Below are positions 36,729 through 49,477 of a stretch of 64,000 nucleotides of DNA, piece by piece. Origin of the DNA: Lepidurus packardi (taxonomy: Eukaryota; Arthropoda; Branchiopoda; Notostraca; Triopsidae); the NCBI GenBank assembly GCA_023053545.1, contig JAKZAN010000007.1, positions 7,502,001 through 7,566,000 of the forward strand, given 5' to 3'. Numbering within the stretch: the first letter of the stretch is position 1; each line of letters begins with the position of its first letter. The notes under the pieces are model-generated. The model had not been told where the DNA came from. It was given only the letters and a program-made list of their open reading frames with translations, and did no database searches. Both the position numbers and the translations under genes were made by a program.

Positions 36729-36936
36729 TGGAGCGCATCGTAGAATCTGCGGGTACAATCTTAACGCCAAAACCAAGTGGGAAACGAATTTGAAAACCCT
36801 CACATTGTAGTTTTACGTCGTGATTTGTGTCTCCGTTTGGTGAAAAGTTTGTATGCCGGATTTGCGTAGTTGAACTTTGCGCGTTATCTTGTCCGAATCG
36901 GAAATCCAAAAACAGCAAAAGTAGGCTTCTCTGGTC
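36729..36936 (-). CDS. Candidate internal exon, minus strand, beside the CDK inhibitor
   Basis: Bounded by a good acceptor (GGCTTTTTCAG) and a consensus donor CCA|GTAAGT. The frame is open throughout its 208 bases (phase 0 in, phase 1 out). The translation contains FLDFRFGQDN, then a stretch HDVKLQCEGFQIRFPLGFGV followed by KIVPADSTM. No family is recognised. The segment lies 88 bp upstream of the CDK inhibitor ATG on the opposite strand. If real, any upstream exon would have to lie beyond or within that gene, making the CDK inhibitor nested or antisense-overlapped. Confidence 0.3.
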
Positions 36937-37023
36937 CTGAAAAAGCCGTGAGACGCTTCTTCCTCAATCGACCTGCTGCAGTTGGTGTAATTCTGTTCAT
37001 CCGCACACAATATCAAGCCCAAA

Positions 37024-40000
37024 ATGCTCCTCCCAAGCTCCCCAAGCCCCGCCATTAATTTGGTTTATCCGTCAGTGAAGAGATCCTTGTTTGGCCCCGT
37101 GGATCACGAGGAAACCGCCCGTCTTCTCGAAAAAGAGCTTCTCGCCCAGTACCAACAAGATACGAAACGATGGAATTTCAATTTCATTGATGGCGTCCCT
37201 GTGGAAGGACGCTTTGTCTGGACGCCTGTCTCGGTTCCTGCTACGGATGCCAGGGTTCTCCGCACCGCCCGTGCCCGCGAGTCGCGCTACGGCAACGCTG
37301 AACGTATGCATCGATCGTGTCCCATCGATTCGCCCAGCAGTTGTTGTGCAGAGCCTGCTCTCAATTCTGTACCGGCTGTTGATGTTGCCTTGCGTTCTCC
37401 TGCGATCTACAATGAGCCTATTCCTCCGCTTACCCGACCGGAAGCTCTTAAACGTGCACGACATGTCGCAACAGAAGTCGTGGAGGACTGTATTTTGGCA
37501 CCAAATTCTCAGTTCCTCCCCAATCTGAAAAAGCCCAAAATGATGGGCGAGCAATTAGAAGAAGCATTGCGACTTACCGCTTTTGAAGCCTCACAACCAG
37601 AGCAGCCGTTAGGAACCAAAGAATCGCGTTCTTTGGCGTTGAAGCCTAATGTTGTGGCCCAGGATTCATCATCAGCTTCCTTCCCCCTTTCATCTAGTCT
37701 GACGCTGAATCAAAATTCCAATCAACAACGTAAAATTACTGGTAAGTTGACGTTCATGATTTTATGTATTTTATTCTTTAAAAAAATTGTGTGGGGTGGA
37801 AGATGCCGTCACGAATTCTCAGTTTTGAAACTTTTTTAAACAGCCGCTTCTTTCTCATGCTCTACCCAAGCGTTGTGTTGCGGAGAACTCACAAGGCAGG
37901 GGTTGCTTACCTAAATTTAGCTCATCTCCCTACCCTATACACACGTCGTTAGGATGAGAGCAGTAAACGCAGGGGGAGGGAATCCACAGACAATTTTAAG
38001 CAAATGTCAGGCATAGGGGGGTCAAACACACGTACGCCACACAAGCGGGAGGCAAGAAAAGAACGCCAGTTTCCTCTTCGTTCTCTTTGTTGCGCTTCTT
38101 TATGAAAGCTATAAATATAGAGATATCCTCCCAATAAGTTCAACGTCGCCTTATCCCCTTTTACTTTTCGGGCGAAACACAAGTTTCAACTTGTCTGAAG
38201 CATCCCTGAATTCCTGTTTGCCCCACGCGTAATCTTGACTAAAGAGAAAAGGTCTCCGGCGAATAACTATTAAAGATAGTGCCGTCTTAAAAGTGGAAGA
38301 AAAAGGCGCCAATTTCAAAATTTCCCGCCATGTAGTCGAGTTTAGTTACACATAGCATGTGTTTCTTGTGTTAGCAAAGAGGATTGCCTCACGTGTGGCT
38401 TGTGCCAAAAGCACATCCTTGGCGTGCCTCCAAGCTCATTAATCAAATTAGCTAAACAATTCCCCATTATGCTTTAGTGTTCAGACTGAGAAGAACTCTT
38501 ACATTGTTTTATTTTCTTAAAAACAAAAATAGATCATGTACCATAGTATAACAATGAATTAAGAAATAATAATGCAAAAATCTGGATAAGTATTTATAAG
38601 AAGTAACATTTTAAAAAAATGGGATGCTCCGTGCTTCTTCGATTACTGAAACGGGCCCGGATCGACCACTCAAAAGGCAGAAGAAGATTCGGCGTATGAA
38701 AGAACAAAGCGCGTGTCTTGTCCATGCTCTATTCAACAAAACTAAATAGGACCCCGTATCGTGTCCTGACTGACGTCACCGCCTGCCGTGTACAACACGA
38801 TCGTCATGAGCTGGTCCCCAACATATTTTCAGGGCATTATTCAGAAAGCAATGGACTTCACGAGAGATGACACTTGGGGGGGAAATCGAAGCGAACGCAA
38901 GTATAAAGCTACTGGAATAAAAATACCAAAAAGTCACATGCATTCGATAGAGAGAATGGCAACGCAAGAAATCATCCCCAAGGCACAAAAAAAGCTTTTA
39001 GAAACAAATAAAAGCTCTTTGACCTAAAATATTGCCACTTGAAAAGTAGAAGAGTGTCGAGAACGGAACGCAACAATGAAAAAAGCTTCCTTTTCTGCGG
39101 CCTTTTGGGAATGATAAGGCGGTCTCCTTTTTTTCCCTCCAAAGTGTGTCGGCGCCAACGCGTGGTATACAAGAGTCAGATACAAACGTAGAAATTGGAG
39201 TGACCTTAGTCAAGACCTCCCAGGGAACGGCAAAACTTGAAAGCTAGTACGGAAGTTTTTCTCCAGAGCTTAATGTTGCTCCTACAAAGCCACAAAGTGA
39301 CAGCAAAAGTCAAGAGTATTCGGCTCTTGGAGCCATCGCCATTTGCCTCTTTTACTTTTTATCGCATATACCATCACACACATTGATTGCGTCTGGTCCT
39401 TTCCGCGGTCTGGTCCGAAAAACCGGGATTTTTCTTTCTTCGTCTGTTCCTTTTTTTATAGTTTTTGTAAAAACTTCCGTGAACGCGAGGAAACCAAAGT
39501 CCGGGTTCCCCTCAAACATGACTAAACTTGTTGCTGGGGCTAGCCCACTGTTAATTTTCCCCACCTTCTTTGACGCCTCTCCTAGCAACTCTTCTGCTTG
39601 GAGCATTTGCCCAAATTAAGAGATCGTGACTCAAAACCTGCACTTCTCGCGAGCTTTATATTTCCGAACTTCCTTATCAGGGTATTCTTTTGTAGCGTAA
39701 AAGGTGGCTTTTGTTCAAGCTATTTAACTTTAAACGGATGAAGTCAAGTCGTACGACAGATTACAGCGAAATTTGAAGAGGTTCCAAGCCCTGATGCGTC
39801 AATAAAACTCACGAACGAGCCTCTTTTTTTAATATATATATCCTTCCCAAGCGTTTAACCGGAACTTGCTCATAGCATTGGTTAGCATATACAAGGCATG
39901 TTGGAACCTGCCCGGTTGCACTAGTTTAGCCTGTCATTGTCCCAAAAGAAGTCAAGGATTGACGTCACTCTTATCAGGGGAACCCACTCTGAGTCACGCC

Positions 40001-41574
40001 AACTTCTCACTCGGGAAAATTGGCGGGAAAAGATCCAGGACTCTGAAGCAAAAGGTACCTGCTCCTATAACAACTTTCCCCGCTTCCTTTGTATACTCCG
40101 GGATTTTATTTTTATTTTTTTTCTTCAGGCAAAGTAGTTTGCATCGTTTGAGATTGAACAAGTCTCAACGTGTTGAGACGAGTTGGGATGTGTTGAAGCG
40201 GAATTTCTCGTTATCACACTGGTCCTTCGAGCTTGGCTGTTGCGATGGAACAAAAACTCGCAGTTTCCTTGCGTCATGTCTGTGCAGGGCATTGATTTTT
40301 AGGACCTTTTTGGCGTATCAGCACCCCCAAAAGTTTAGCAAGTATGCATCCATGGTAACAGATACCTGGTCTAGACACCTGGAAAGAGGTGTGTATGTGG
40401 CACCTTCCTTCTGGATGGGCTATGGTGAACCTCCAAAGCTTCCAGAAAACTGAGGTCTCAGGTCTTAAAAGAAAGAGAGATACGAAGCGAGAGAGGAGAT
40501 GAAATGCATGGGATACTATCACCCCTTGCTCAGACTCTTAGCGTTTTTCTTTATTTTTCTTTTTTCTTACCCCATTGCTCAAGAAGCTATAACCTGCGTG
40601 AAACAGAGAGAGACATCGTCAGGACAGACTCTAATCTTTACAGTTGGCTAAGGTCAGCTTCGCGCTTTTTTTTTTCTTTTGGGATGGAGCTTTGGGCCTC
40701 TGAGCTTTTAACGACAACCCGAACCTTATCCCTGGGCTATTTTTCTAAGCGATTTGAGAAGAGACAGGCCGAACACATCTTTGTCTAGAATGGCAACTGA
40801 CTCTTCCTAAACCAGTCATAAATATTTACTCCCATCGAGTGGCATAAATCACGGTTTTAGGGAACGATCTCTCCCATAATAGTTGTGGCGTGTCTTATTG
40901 CGTAGGAAGCAGTCATAAAGACGGGGGGAGAATAAAACTTTTTTTTTTTATAAAAGTTTTATTATGTTTCTGGGGCTTTTTCGGGGGTCTATGAAGTGGA
41001 GGAACATGAGCAGTGTTTTGAAGAGATTGTTGGAGAGAAGCCCGTGAACTTAGAAATCTGGCGACGTGAAAGTGAAAGCCAAAAGCAACTCTGGTAGCAA
41101 TAAACACCCCTTATGTTGGAGAGGAGGCTATTAATCCCCCAAAATAAGGGGTGGGTAGAGGATTACATGTGAATAGCAGGCCCCTAATGCAATTGGTGGG
41201 AGTTTTGCACGATAGCGCGGTCTTGGTCAGCCTTTGTGTATAGCGTCCAGTACATTACCGTAATCCGAAGCCTAAGCTCCTTCAGTTTGGTCAACAAAAA
41301 CTTAATGGACTGTCCAAGAACATGGCTGTTCCCTAATTAGATTCCTTAAAAGGACATTTTGGGCGTTAGGCTTTTCCTGACAAACATATTAAGAACCCAA
41401 ACTTACAAAAGTAGTAGACTTGACGTGAACTAGGTTAAGAGAGAAGTGTTATGCAACATCACGCTTTGAGACACTCAAATGTGACACTTGACTTAATTTT
41501 GTCTTTTCTTTTCCTCATTTGCAGATTATATGAAAGCCAAGAAGTCTACGACTCAGCCTTCCAAGCAGCAATAA
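37024..41574 (+). CDS. CDK inhibitor of the p21/p27/Dacapo (CDKN1) family
   Basis: Binds and inhibits cyclin-CDK complexes. Exon 1 is 37024-37741 and exon 2 is 41525-41574, giving 255 residues. The CDI domain is near the N-terminus: the cyclin-binding motif RSLFG (20-24), the acidic helix start PVDHEE (25-30), a helix to about 48, the kinase-binding WNFNF (50-54) and GRFVW (62-66). The middle is low-complexity with a putative nuclear signal, KRAR, near 140. Exon 1 ends in phase 1 at ...QQRKIT|G and exon 2 adds AT, giving Asp. The spliced C-terminus is QRKITDYMKAKK, a PIP box with the Thr-Asp core and a basic residue four positions after it (residues 235-246). The start has A at -3. Exon 2 is chosen because it has a long pyrimidine tract and CAG acceptor, a matching phase, and restores this motif. 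It cannot be assigned as an orthologue of one vertebrate CDKN1 paralogue. Confidence 0.93.
37742..41524 (+). other. Long intron of the CDK inhibitor gene
   Basis: A 3.8-kb GT-AG intron (GTAAGT at the donor, TTTGCAG at the acceptor). It contains TTTCCCGCC at 38321-38329, a full E2F-type site, and two CRE octamers (38771-38778 and 39960-39967). An AATAAAACTTTT inverted repeat lies at 40931-40942 and 40952-40963. A strong plus-strand acceptor at about 40135 opens a frame running to 40453, but its phase does not fit exon 1 and it has no recognised motif. Confidence 0.8.
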
Positions 41575-41575
41575 A
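41570..41575 (+). terminator. Poly(A) signal overlapping the stop codon
   Basis: The end of the CDK inhibitor reading frame, CAA TAA A, spells AATAAA, so the stop codon lies inside a canonical poly(A) signal. A second AATAAA follows at 41619-41624. Use of the first would leave a 3' UTR of only 10-30 nt; the second gives about 60-70 nt. Confidence 0.5.
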
Positions 41576-44500
41576 GAGAATAAGCGAGAAAACAACAGAA
41601 AATTACAAAGCAATCCTTAATAAAGCGACCAAACCACGCAAATCTTACACAAGTCACCGAATCCACGAAAAAAAAAGAAAACCTTTTGGGTTGCTGTGGG
41701 AGAACCTCACACCATTTGGGGTTGCTTCTAGCCGCTGCACAGAAAACTATTTTTTCCGAAGTTTTGCTTCACCTACGCCCTCATCCTCGTAAAACAAAGG
41801 AGAAGAAGAAGCGAAGAGACCATGAAAACATATTAACGAATGGAAATAAATCTGCAATAAGGCTCCTTCCACTGTACTACATGCAAAATCTCCTGACAGC
41901 GTCTTGCAATCTTATGCTATAATCTGTTGGCCTTCTGCTAAAAAAAACATAAAAGGAAAGAAAAAATGTCGGCAAAATTGAAGTGCAATGGGTTTTGGGT
42001 CTTTTGCGGAGGGATTTGTTGTACGAAGGCGGAATAACAAAGACGAAGGAAATGCGTCTATCAAGAAGACGCCAGAAAAAAATTCGTTAATTGGATTTCG
42101 CTCGGCTTAAATAAGCTAGAAAAAGCCCGTTCCGTTCGCTTCACATTTACAAGGAGATGAAGATAAAAGGGATACAAGCGTCCTACACAAGAGAATCTTG
42201 AAGAAAACTTGGTTGTAGCTTTAATAGTTTCCGTTTTTTCAAAATTAATCCCCCCTCCCACCCCAAGAAAAAGTGAAGGGGAATAAGACTTCTTCGATTG
42301 GATATTTATATATATATATACGTAGTACTAACGTGGGTATGAGTGTCGACCTTATATAACGTGACTGTACGGTCAGTTTTTTGGGGCTTAGGGGAAAGGA
42401 AGAGGGCTTTTTCGTAATTCTGTCAGTTGTTGTTTTATAAGAGCAATTTTTTTCATGTGCCTAGTCCATTCTTCTGTTGCATTGATCTCATGTCATATTT
42501 TTGTGTTCTTTTTTTGTCTATACAAATTAATAGTCCCCATATTTACTGCGATCCCGTCCGCCCAAATCCTGTCTTTACCCCTTCATTTGCGCTTTTCTCA
42601 CCTCAGTGCTTCTCGACCCACACCACTTCCAAACATTGGTTGGAAGTGTCCCGGATTACGCCAACCGCAAAACAACTGTATCCTCACCAATCTGTATACT
42701 ATAGTTAGAATTTTCAACCCTCGAGAAACTTCCTACAAAACGGGCGCGGAACACGCATGCATAAAAGACGTTCTTGTGTATAATAGAGACATACAAAACT
42801 AATAACCTATATGCTGTAATTTATTTCCGTGAACCGCCCCGCACGTCCGATGTACCAGAACGTTTCCTAGTTGTTTTTTTTGTCTCTCCCTCCAAATCCA
42901 AACAATCAACTAACCCCTTTAAAGAGCAGATTATATGTATTTTGTGTTTTGGTTTGGCAATTAATAATAAAAAGGACGAGCAGCATAGACTTCAAATTGG
43001 CGCTTCTATCGACACTCGTACGGAAAACAAAACAGGCAAACAAAGGATTCACAGTTGGATTTGTCTAATGTGGTTTACCTTCCTGTTCTTTTCCAAGGAA
43101 GAAAATGTTAACAAAAAAGCTAGGTGATAAGGAGGTCAAATAAAAAACGAGACATGAAGAGATTGATAATAATAGCAAGAGGAAAAAAAGGAGCATCAAC
43201 ATCATAAATCACGATCCGTCGCTGAAAGCGATCGAGGTTTTTGACAAAAACCGGCTTGGTTCGTCGCTTTTGATCAACCTTAGCGTAGCAATTAGCTCCA
43301 AGTAGGTTTTTACTTTCTAGCTGTGTGTTTCAAGAAATTGCATCATCAGATTTTTGCATATAAAGAGTTGGAATTGTAAGAATTGTTAGCAATCCATTGG
43401 CCAGGGTTTCATTTGCTCGTGATGTTACCCATTAAACGCCACATGCTTTTCGGAATGGTTAATTAGGTGTTGATGGCCCTGAAAGAAATGCATGCTACTA
43501 AAACCGAGATAAAAAGGGAATAGGAAAGCGACAGGTGCTGCTGGACAAAAGAGAAAAAAAGAGGCTAACAATGACACCGCTTGCTGATTCGGGGGAGGGG
43601 TTGGGTCCATCTCATCTGTCGTTTTTCTTATGAAACAGTAGCTGTATACACCCAAATTAGAACCGCACGAGCAAAAACGCAGGGCAATTACGTTTGACAT
43701 GTGCTCTTCCAACGTTATGTATACACAAAGCGACCCAAAATCCTGCTAACCCATCAAGAGCGGAATTTTAAGCCAGCATATCTATATTTTAGATGCACAT
43801 ATCCCAACCAACTGTCGTCGCTTTCCCCCTTTGTTGTTCTGTTTCGTTTTTCTCGCACCCGCATGGCCATTATTTACAAAGTTTAACCCATCCGCCCACA
43901 AAAATAAGGCTCAAGTTGAAAACTCTTATGTGCCTGTACACTCCGTAGCTTGCTCTGTGGTGTCCAAGCGCAGCTTGCATGTCATCTCCGCGCATCCCGA
44001 CAGCGTGTTGATACGCCTAACCCATTTATATACAGAAGAAACAAGAGGGGGTCCAAGAGCAATAAGGAAGATGACCACTGTGTTACATGATCCAGTAATG
44101 CGTGTAGAGGAAAAGAATGGTCTAACTACAGCTATAATCCTCCCATCCTCCGTAGCCATATCACCCTTTTCGACCCCTAATTTCATGTGTCAGGCGGAAT
44201 GTCCCGTCCGGTTAGCCCAGGGATCAAGCTATGAACCAGCCAGCATCTTTTGTCCCCTTTACTCGGCACACAGGAAGGCCAATTTAAAAAACTTTTTGTC
44301 AAGAGCAGCAAATGCCACACGCTTCATGATCATGTCACGGTCCTTTGCCCTATGTCTGCACATCAGGTGGGCCTTACATAAAATACTACCCTATTAAACG
44401 CAGCCAGCCGGCACGCCACGCACCCATGTCTTTGATACGTAACTCCCGTTTTTTATTATTATTTTTTTCATCTCACTAAGACTTGAATTCTTAGAGACCT

Positions 44501-47500
44501 ATCCTTTTTTTCTATAAATAGCTCGCGGCTAATAAACCTTGTATCCTAAAGATCTTTTCTCAACTCGGTATGCTGCAATGGTATGTCTTTTAAGGTTTCT
44601 CTTTTCCGTTTGTATAGAGATCTTTGAACGCCTTTTGATTGGGAAAAGATTTCTATAAGCTCTATCAGACATGAATCTTGGCCCAACCCGTTTTGGTTCA
44701 GTCTTCTTCAGTCTCATGTTCCGTGTCGATTTCCTCGTCAACGCACAAAAGATCCACCCCAAGAAGCTTTTCTTACAGAAATTTCAAAAGCTCTATAGCT
44801 AGATAATCTGGGCACCTACTTCGTGTCGCAATTCCATCACCCAATTTTGACAGGTGTTATAGTGTCGGAAATGAAAAGGAAAAAAGGGGGACGTCCCTTT
44901 GGCATCGATAATGCTCTGTGCCGCTTTTTCAGTTGCGCCCAAGCACAGCACGCAAAAGGATTTCCCACAATACTGATTAGCCTATCAATGGACCCCGGAT
45001 TGTAATTGTATACAACAGGGAGACTTTACTAAGCGAGAACCACCAAGGGCACACAGGGTGGAATTGCTAAACTTTTAGCCATGTGTGGTTTGTGCATACA
45101 GGCATGATTATTCCGTATACTTTCGTGAATTCTATGCCCCCCTTTTTGAAACCTCGATGGGGAGTCCTTTTCTTTAGGCTCTACGTCTTTTCACATGGAG
45201 ATGACCCCGTCAGGTTATAAGAGAGTTCAGCTGACAGGTGAACTTTCTTGGAAAAACTTGTACCCAGCACCCGTTCAAAATCCCTTCTATCCTTTTTGGG
45301 GGTAGAAGACGGACTCTCTCCCTCCCTTTACATATGCTAATATAGGTAAACATTCATAGTAAGCTGAAGCGCGAATTTTTTCATATTCCCCAAACTCCAA
45401 AACCGTGTACTGCGCCCATAAGCTCATTAACCTTTACGCGTTTCCCTAAATCCTCAATAAGAGTTTAAAATCTTGCATGTTATCCCGATCCCCCTGAAGA
45501 ACAACACGTTCCTTCAGTATGCTAAGCGGTGGCTCATATAATGAACGGTTTATATGCACGGCAACAATAATAACCGCCGTCCGTCGGTCTACGCACGCTC
45601 ATCAAGAAGGTGTAAAGGGAAAATAAGTAAGCAAGAAGACTTTTCCTTCAAAGTGCTTAAAATTTTGCCAAAACCTTTCCATCAAGAAGATCCCATGGCC
45701 GCCAGCAGCTTCGCCCTATGACCCCGAAAACAACGAACTAGAAGGCAGGTTCATCCCCACCTTACCCCCCCCTTTCTTTCTTGCCTGATGCCATCCTTGA
45801 ACCTAAAACCTAGGGTAAAATCTATTGGGTCTTGAATCGGGGGGCTCGTACCTTCGTCATAACATAGAAAGCAATTCAAGCTTTCCGAACTTGGCACACA
45901 ATGAAGCCTGTCTCGTGATAGTCCCTCACTCTAATAAAGCAACTGTAGCACAAAAGACGCCCAACTTTAATAAAAATCGGAGGGCAATTAACCGCAACAT
46001 TTCAAATGTTACACCCAGGCCCAGGGTTTTTCAAACTTTTTTTCGGATTAAGGTAGAGTTCCTTAATGAAGACCTCAAGTTAAAAAAGCTACGGAAATAC
46101 AATAAAAAAGCGGCAACATGGAACAGCATCAACATCGCATGTTGGGAAGGACCATTCGCTATATAGTGAAACGTATACGTATACGTATTGCAACACATTT
46201 AGCTCAAGAAAAACGGGCCTAGACTATTAGCAGGCACGCAAATGTTCCTTAAAACGCTATATGGAGCTATTACGGTTTTATGACAGTCATAAAACGTCGG
46301 ACGCCACTCTCAAAACTCCGGACTAGCGAAGCAAAAGGGAAAAACAGAACCAGCTTTGGCACCTGAAACTTGTTTTTGAAAAACTAGCCCCGGAAAGCCT
46401 CTTTGTCACGGAGAAATATAAAGATTATATTATTAAGTCTTCATTTTCAAATTATTTTGTTGCAGGCTAGTACAAAATGCCCGATGAGTTACACAAGATA
46501 AGCGAAAATATGTGTTATAAATTTTCTCATTCCTTGCCTTTTACCGTATTTTCTTTCTACTACTCCAAATTCAACGTTACCGTCAAATTCTGTTTGGTAT
46601 TGGCAAATATCATTTTTTTCAATTGTGCAATTGAATGTTAATTTAGCTTTATTTTATTGGCATAACAGGGACTCGGTACCATATTTTTTTTTGCACTGTG
46701 CAAGACACCATATATTACAGACTTTCGTTGTACTGACTATAGAGTCCTACATTCTATAATTTGATGTTGAAAGCATCGCTTCGCTAATGCGCTGTCGGTA
46801 CAAAAGGGCGTCTAATCATTATCGCTGCCATGTCGAACCTTATCGTTGCCATAACGCTTCGTTTTGGCGCGAGACTTCCCGCAACACTGAATCTTTTCAT
46901 GTTGTGGCTCACAAGCAATGGCAATTTTGCTCGCTGATCTATGGTCCTTTTGTCTTCTATATGACAACATCCGCGGCCAGAACAATAATTGCATCGACTT
47001 ATATGTTGTTTACGCTTGCAAGATTCTTACGCTGCTCAAACCAGGCTGATCTCGAGCCCCGATCAGTTTTCGTGTTACCAAAACTTGAGTCTCACTTTAC
47101 AACCCCAAACCTGCTAAAGACACCGATACATTAGCAACCGCACGCTCACGTCCGTCAATCCGGACGGCGAGAACATGGAAACACGGAAAGGATTTTTGAA
47201 GGTTTGGTCCCAAGTGGGCGGTAATTACGACTGCAAAAATCCGTCATGGGAGCCGGCGATCATTTCCCTGTTCCTTTTCTTACGTTAGTAAAAGTTACGT
47301 CCAGAGCAGAGCCCTAGCTCCTTAAGAGTTTGTACTTATTCCAATAGGCAACGTCCGTCTTTCATTTCCTGCTATCGAGGTAAAAGCTGAGAGCTTCTTG
47401 CCACCACGACGAATGGATTGGAAACAGTCACCTTCGTTACGGGATCTCCATGCAAGCCAAGCCAGCTATCAATGACAGGTGAACATGCTAGGCGTCCGTT

Positions 47501-49228
47501 TCCCAGCAGCATAAAATGTCCTCTTCAATACCTGTCTTTCGGAGGATCTGGGATTGCTCTACAGAAACGTGGGCTTACCTCAACTGTGCCGGCTTATGCC
47601 CATGTCTGTCGCCCCTCCTTTCCTGGTTTCTTTTCTTTAAAAAAAATCTATACAGAGGCGTCTTTTTTAAGTGCCTTGTCACTCCAAACCTAACAAGGTA
47701 AAGAAGCTGCCTATTCGGCCGTAGCAAATAAAAATTGACAAGACTTCCATTTCCTTGCTCTGGGGTTCTTTTTTTCTTACTTTGCGCCGGTGAATACAGT
47801 CCCGCCAAGTGAAGCGTATTCCCAAAGTGAAGAACAATGGCAAACTCATTGCACGGTGATGGTTACAAAAGCCCCGCCAAGCCAACGTAAGCACTAGGTA
47901 AGTCTATACTGCGTAGAGTAAAAGACTTTCTATCATTTCTACCAAGTACCCTTTTCGACCTTGTGGTAGGAGGCGGTCCATGCCGGCTAATCCATTACCC
48001 GTGGAATGGTATACGACGTCACGTAATCCATCAAGAGTTCCTCCTTTTCAAGTTTACCACCGATGACAAGCCACCCATACATTTCAAACACAATGAGCCA
48101 TACACGGTTTAAACACAAAGCAGTTTGAGGCCTGTGGGACTCAATAAAATCCATTGCAACCAATCTATGCATGCAAAGTTTTATATCCCGCCAGCCTCAC
48201 CTCAAAGTCCTTTTCAATTGCCAGTAACTATGTAAACTTCATCATCCAACTACAGTACAAACTGCAAACACGGGCCTCAGCAAGCAACGCCGGAGAAACG
48301 ACGAGAGGAACAGGGCTTACACGTCGTCGAGCTTTGAGATGTGCGGTTCCGTTCCATCTCATCAAGTTTTTATTTCGGAAAGGGAGAGAACCTGTTAATT
48401 TGCATGGACGAGCAAGTAAATGGCCCAGGTCTTCCTTTATAGTTAGATGTGAGCACGAGCCCAGAAAAGCCCCATCAGCAACAAGCACAAAAACCCTTGG
48501 ATCGTCCCTCGCTCTCTCTCTTTTTTCCATCTTTCCATTTTGGACATCCCCTTATATTATAGGAATAAGGTAAAAGCGTTTCGAGACAAGAGCTGTGCGT
48601 GTCACGGACACGGACCAAGCCCCGGGCCTCATCTTCATGATGCTTGTTTATCCGCTTGCTTTTGCGAGAGAATCCTTTGCCACGCACCTGTATTTCCAAA
48701 GAAGACGAAACCTACCAACTGCGCCACGACAGTGCCAAGTACGGTATTACTTTTAGAGTCTTATATTCTTAATAACTTCCTTTTATGAGCTAAGAGGAGT
48801 GGACGTTTGGACCTATGCTAAATACATCTTTGACTGGGCTTAATGCCCCATTCATGTCGTCCGCATGAAAACAGGGAGTCACAGGTGGGCGATATAAGCC
48901 AAACTTTGAAAAGCTCTTTTCCCCATATCCTGAACATGCGTAACAGAGAACATACCTATCTCTCACCTGTTATCTGAGACGATAGGTTGTCTAGAACACC
49001 GCAGTGATAACCATGCAGTTCACTTCAATATTCCATTATTTCTGCCGCGGGACACCCCTTTTGATTTTGACGTTTAGGGCATGAGTTTCTATACCAAATT
49101 AGAAACGCATTTTTGAATAGCAATTCCGATCATTGGAATCTCCGGTCAAACAAGAAAGTTTGTTGAAGAAATAAAAATTTCCATTACATCGACTCTACTT
49201 AATAACAATAAGAACACAAAAAATCTCA
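41576..49228. other. Sparse region, no recognised gene
   Basis: About 7.6 kb without a recognisable protein or RNA gene. Open frames of 113-188 codons occur (for example 43831-44397) but start without ATG, overlap open frames on the other strand and show no motifs. A (TA)n run occurs near 42305 and a GTATAC-type repeat near 46170. A GGTTTTTG hairpin lies near 43236. A consensus donor GTAAGT near 47899 follows no convincing exon. Confidence 0.35.
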
Positions 49229-49477
49229 CTGCAAAATACGGCAACTTTAAAAGATTTTTAAAAAATCATTATTTTTTTTACAGTATACATATACACTTAT
49301 AGTAAAAAAACCCACCAAGTTATCGATATAGGCCTGTACTTTACATTGTTTAAGGTAAATGTACATACGCTGTACAAAATATCCTTTTAAAGTTGCCGTA
49401 TTTTACAGCGTTTTGTTAGTGTATATATATTTACATCAAACAATAGAAACGACAGGCCTATATCGATAACTTGGTGG
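49229..49477. repeat. Two interleaved inverted repeats
   Basis: Pair 1: 49229-49253 is complementary to 49384-49408 (24 of 25 bp). Pair 2: 49312-49337 is complementary to 49452-49477 (26 of 26 bp, containing TTATCGATATAGGCC). The order is arm 1, arm 2, arm 1', arm 2', so the pairs cross rather than nest. A/T-rich blocks between the arms (near 49284-49300 and 49419-49434) are also roughly complementary. No open frame and no clear target-site duplication are seen. It may be a small foldback or MITE-like element, or the footprint of a rearranged pair of such elements. Confidence 0.85.

Noticed and set aside
37072-37554. 160-codon minus-strand open frame
   Set aside because: It lies exactly antisense to the conserved CDI exon and is a shadow of that coding sequence.
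39866-40453. 195-codon open frame inside the CDK inhibitor intron, with a strong acceptor at about 40135
   Set aside because: The phase does not match exon 1 of the CDK inhibitor (it would stop within a few codons), there is no ATG at the start, and no recognised domain.
43831-44397. 188-codon open frame
   Set aside because: It starts with TTG, the complementary strand is also open, and no family features are visible.
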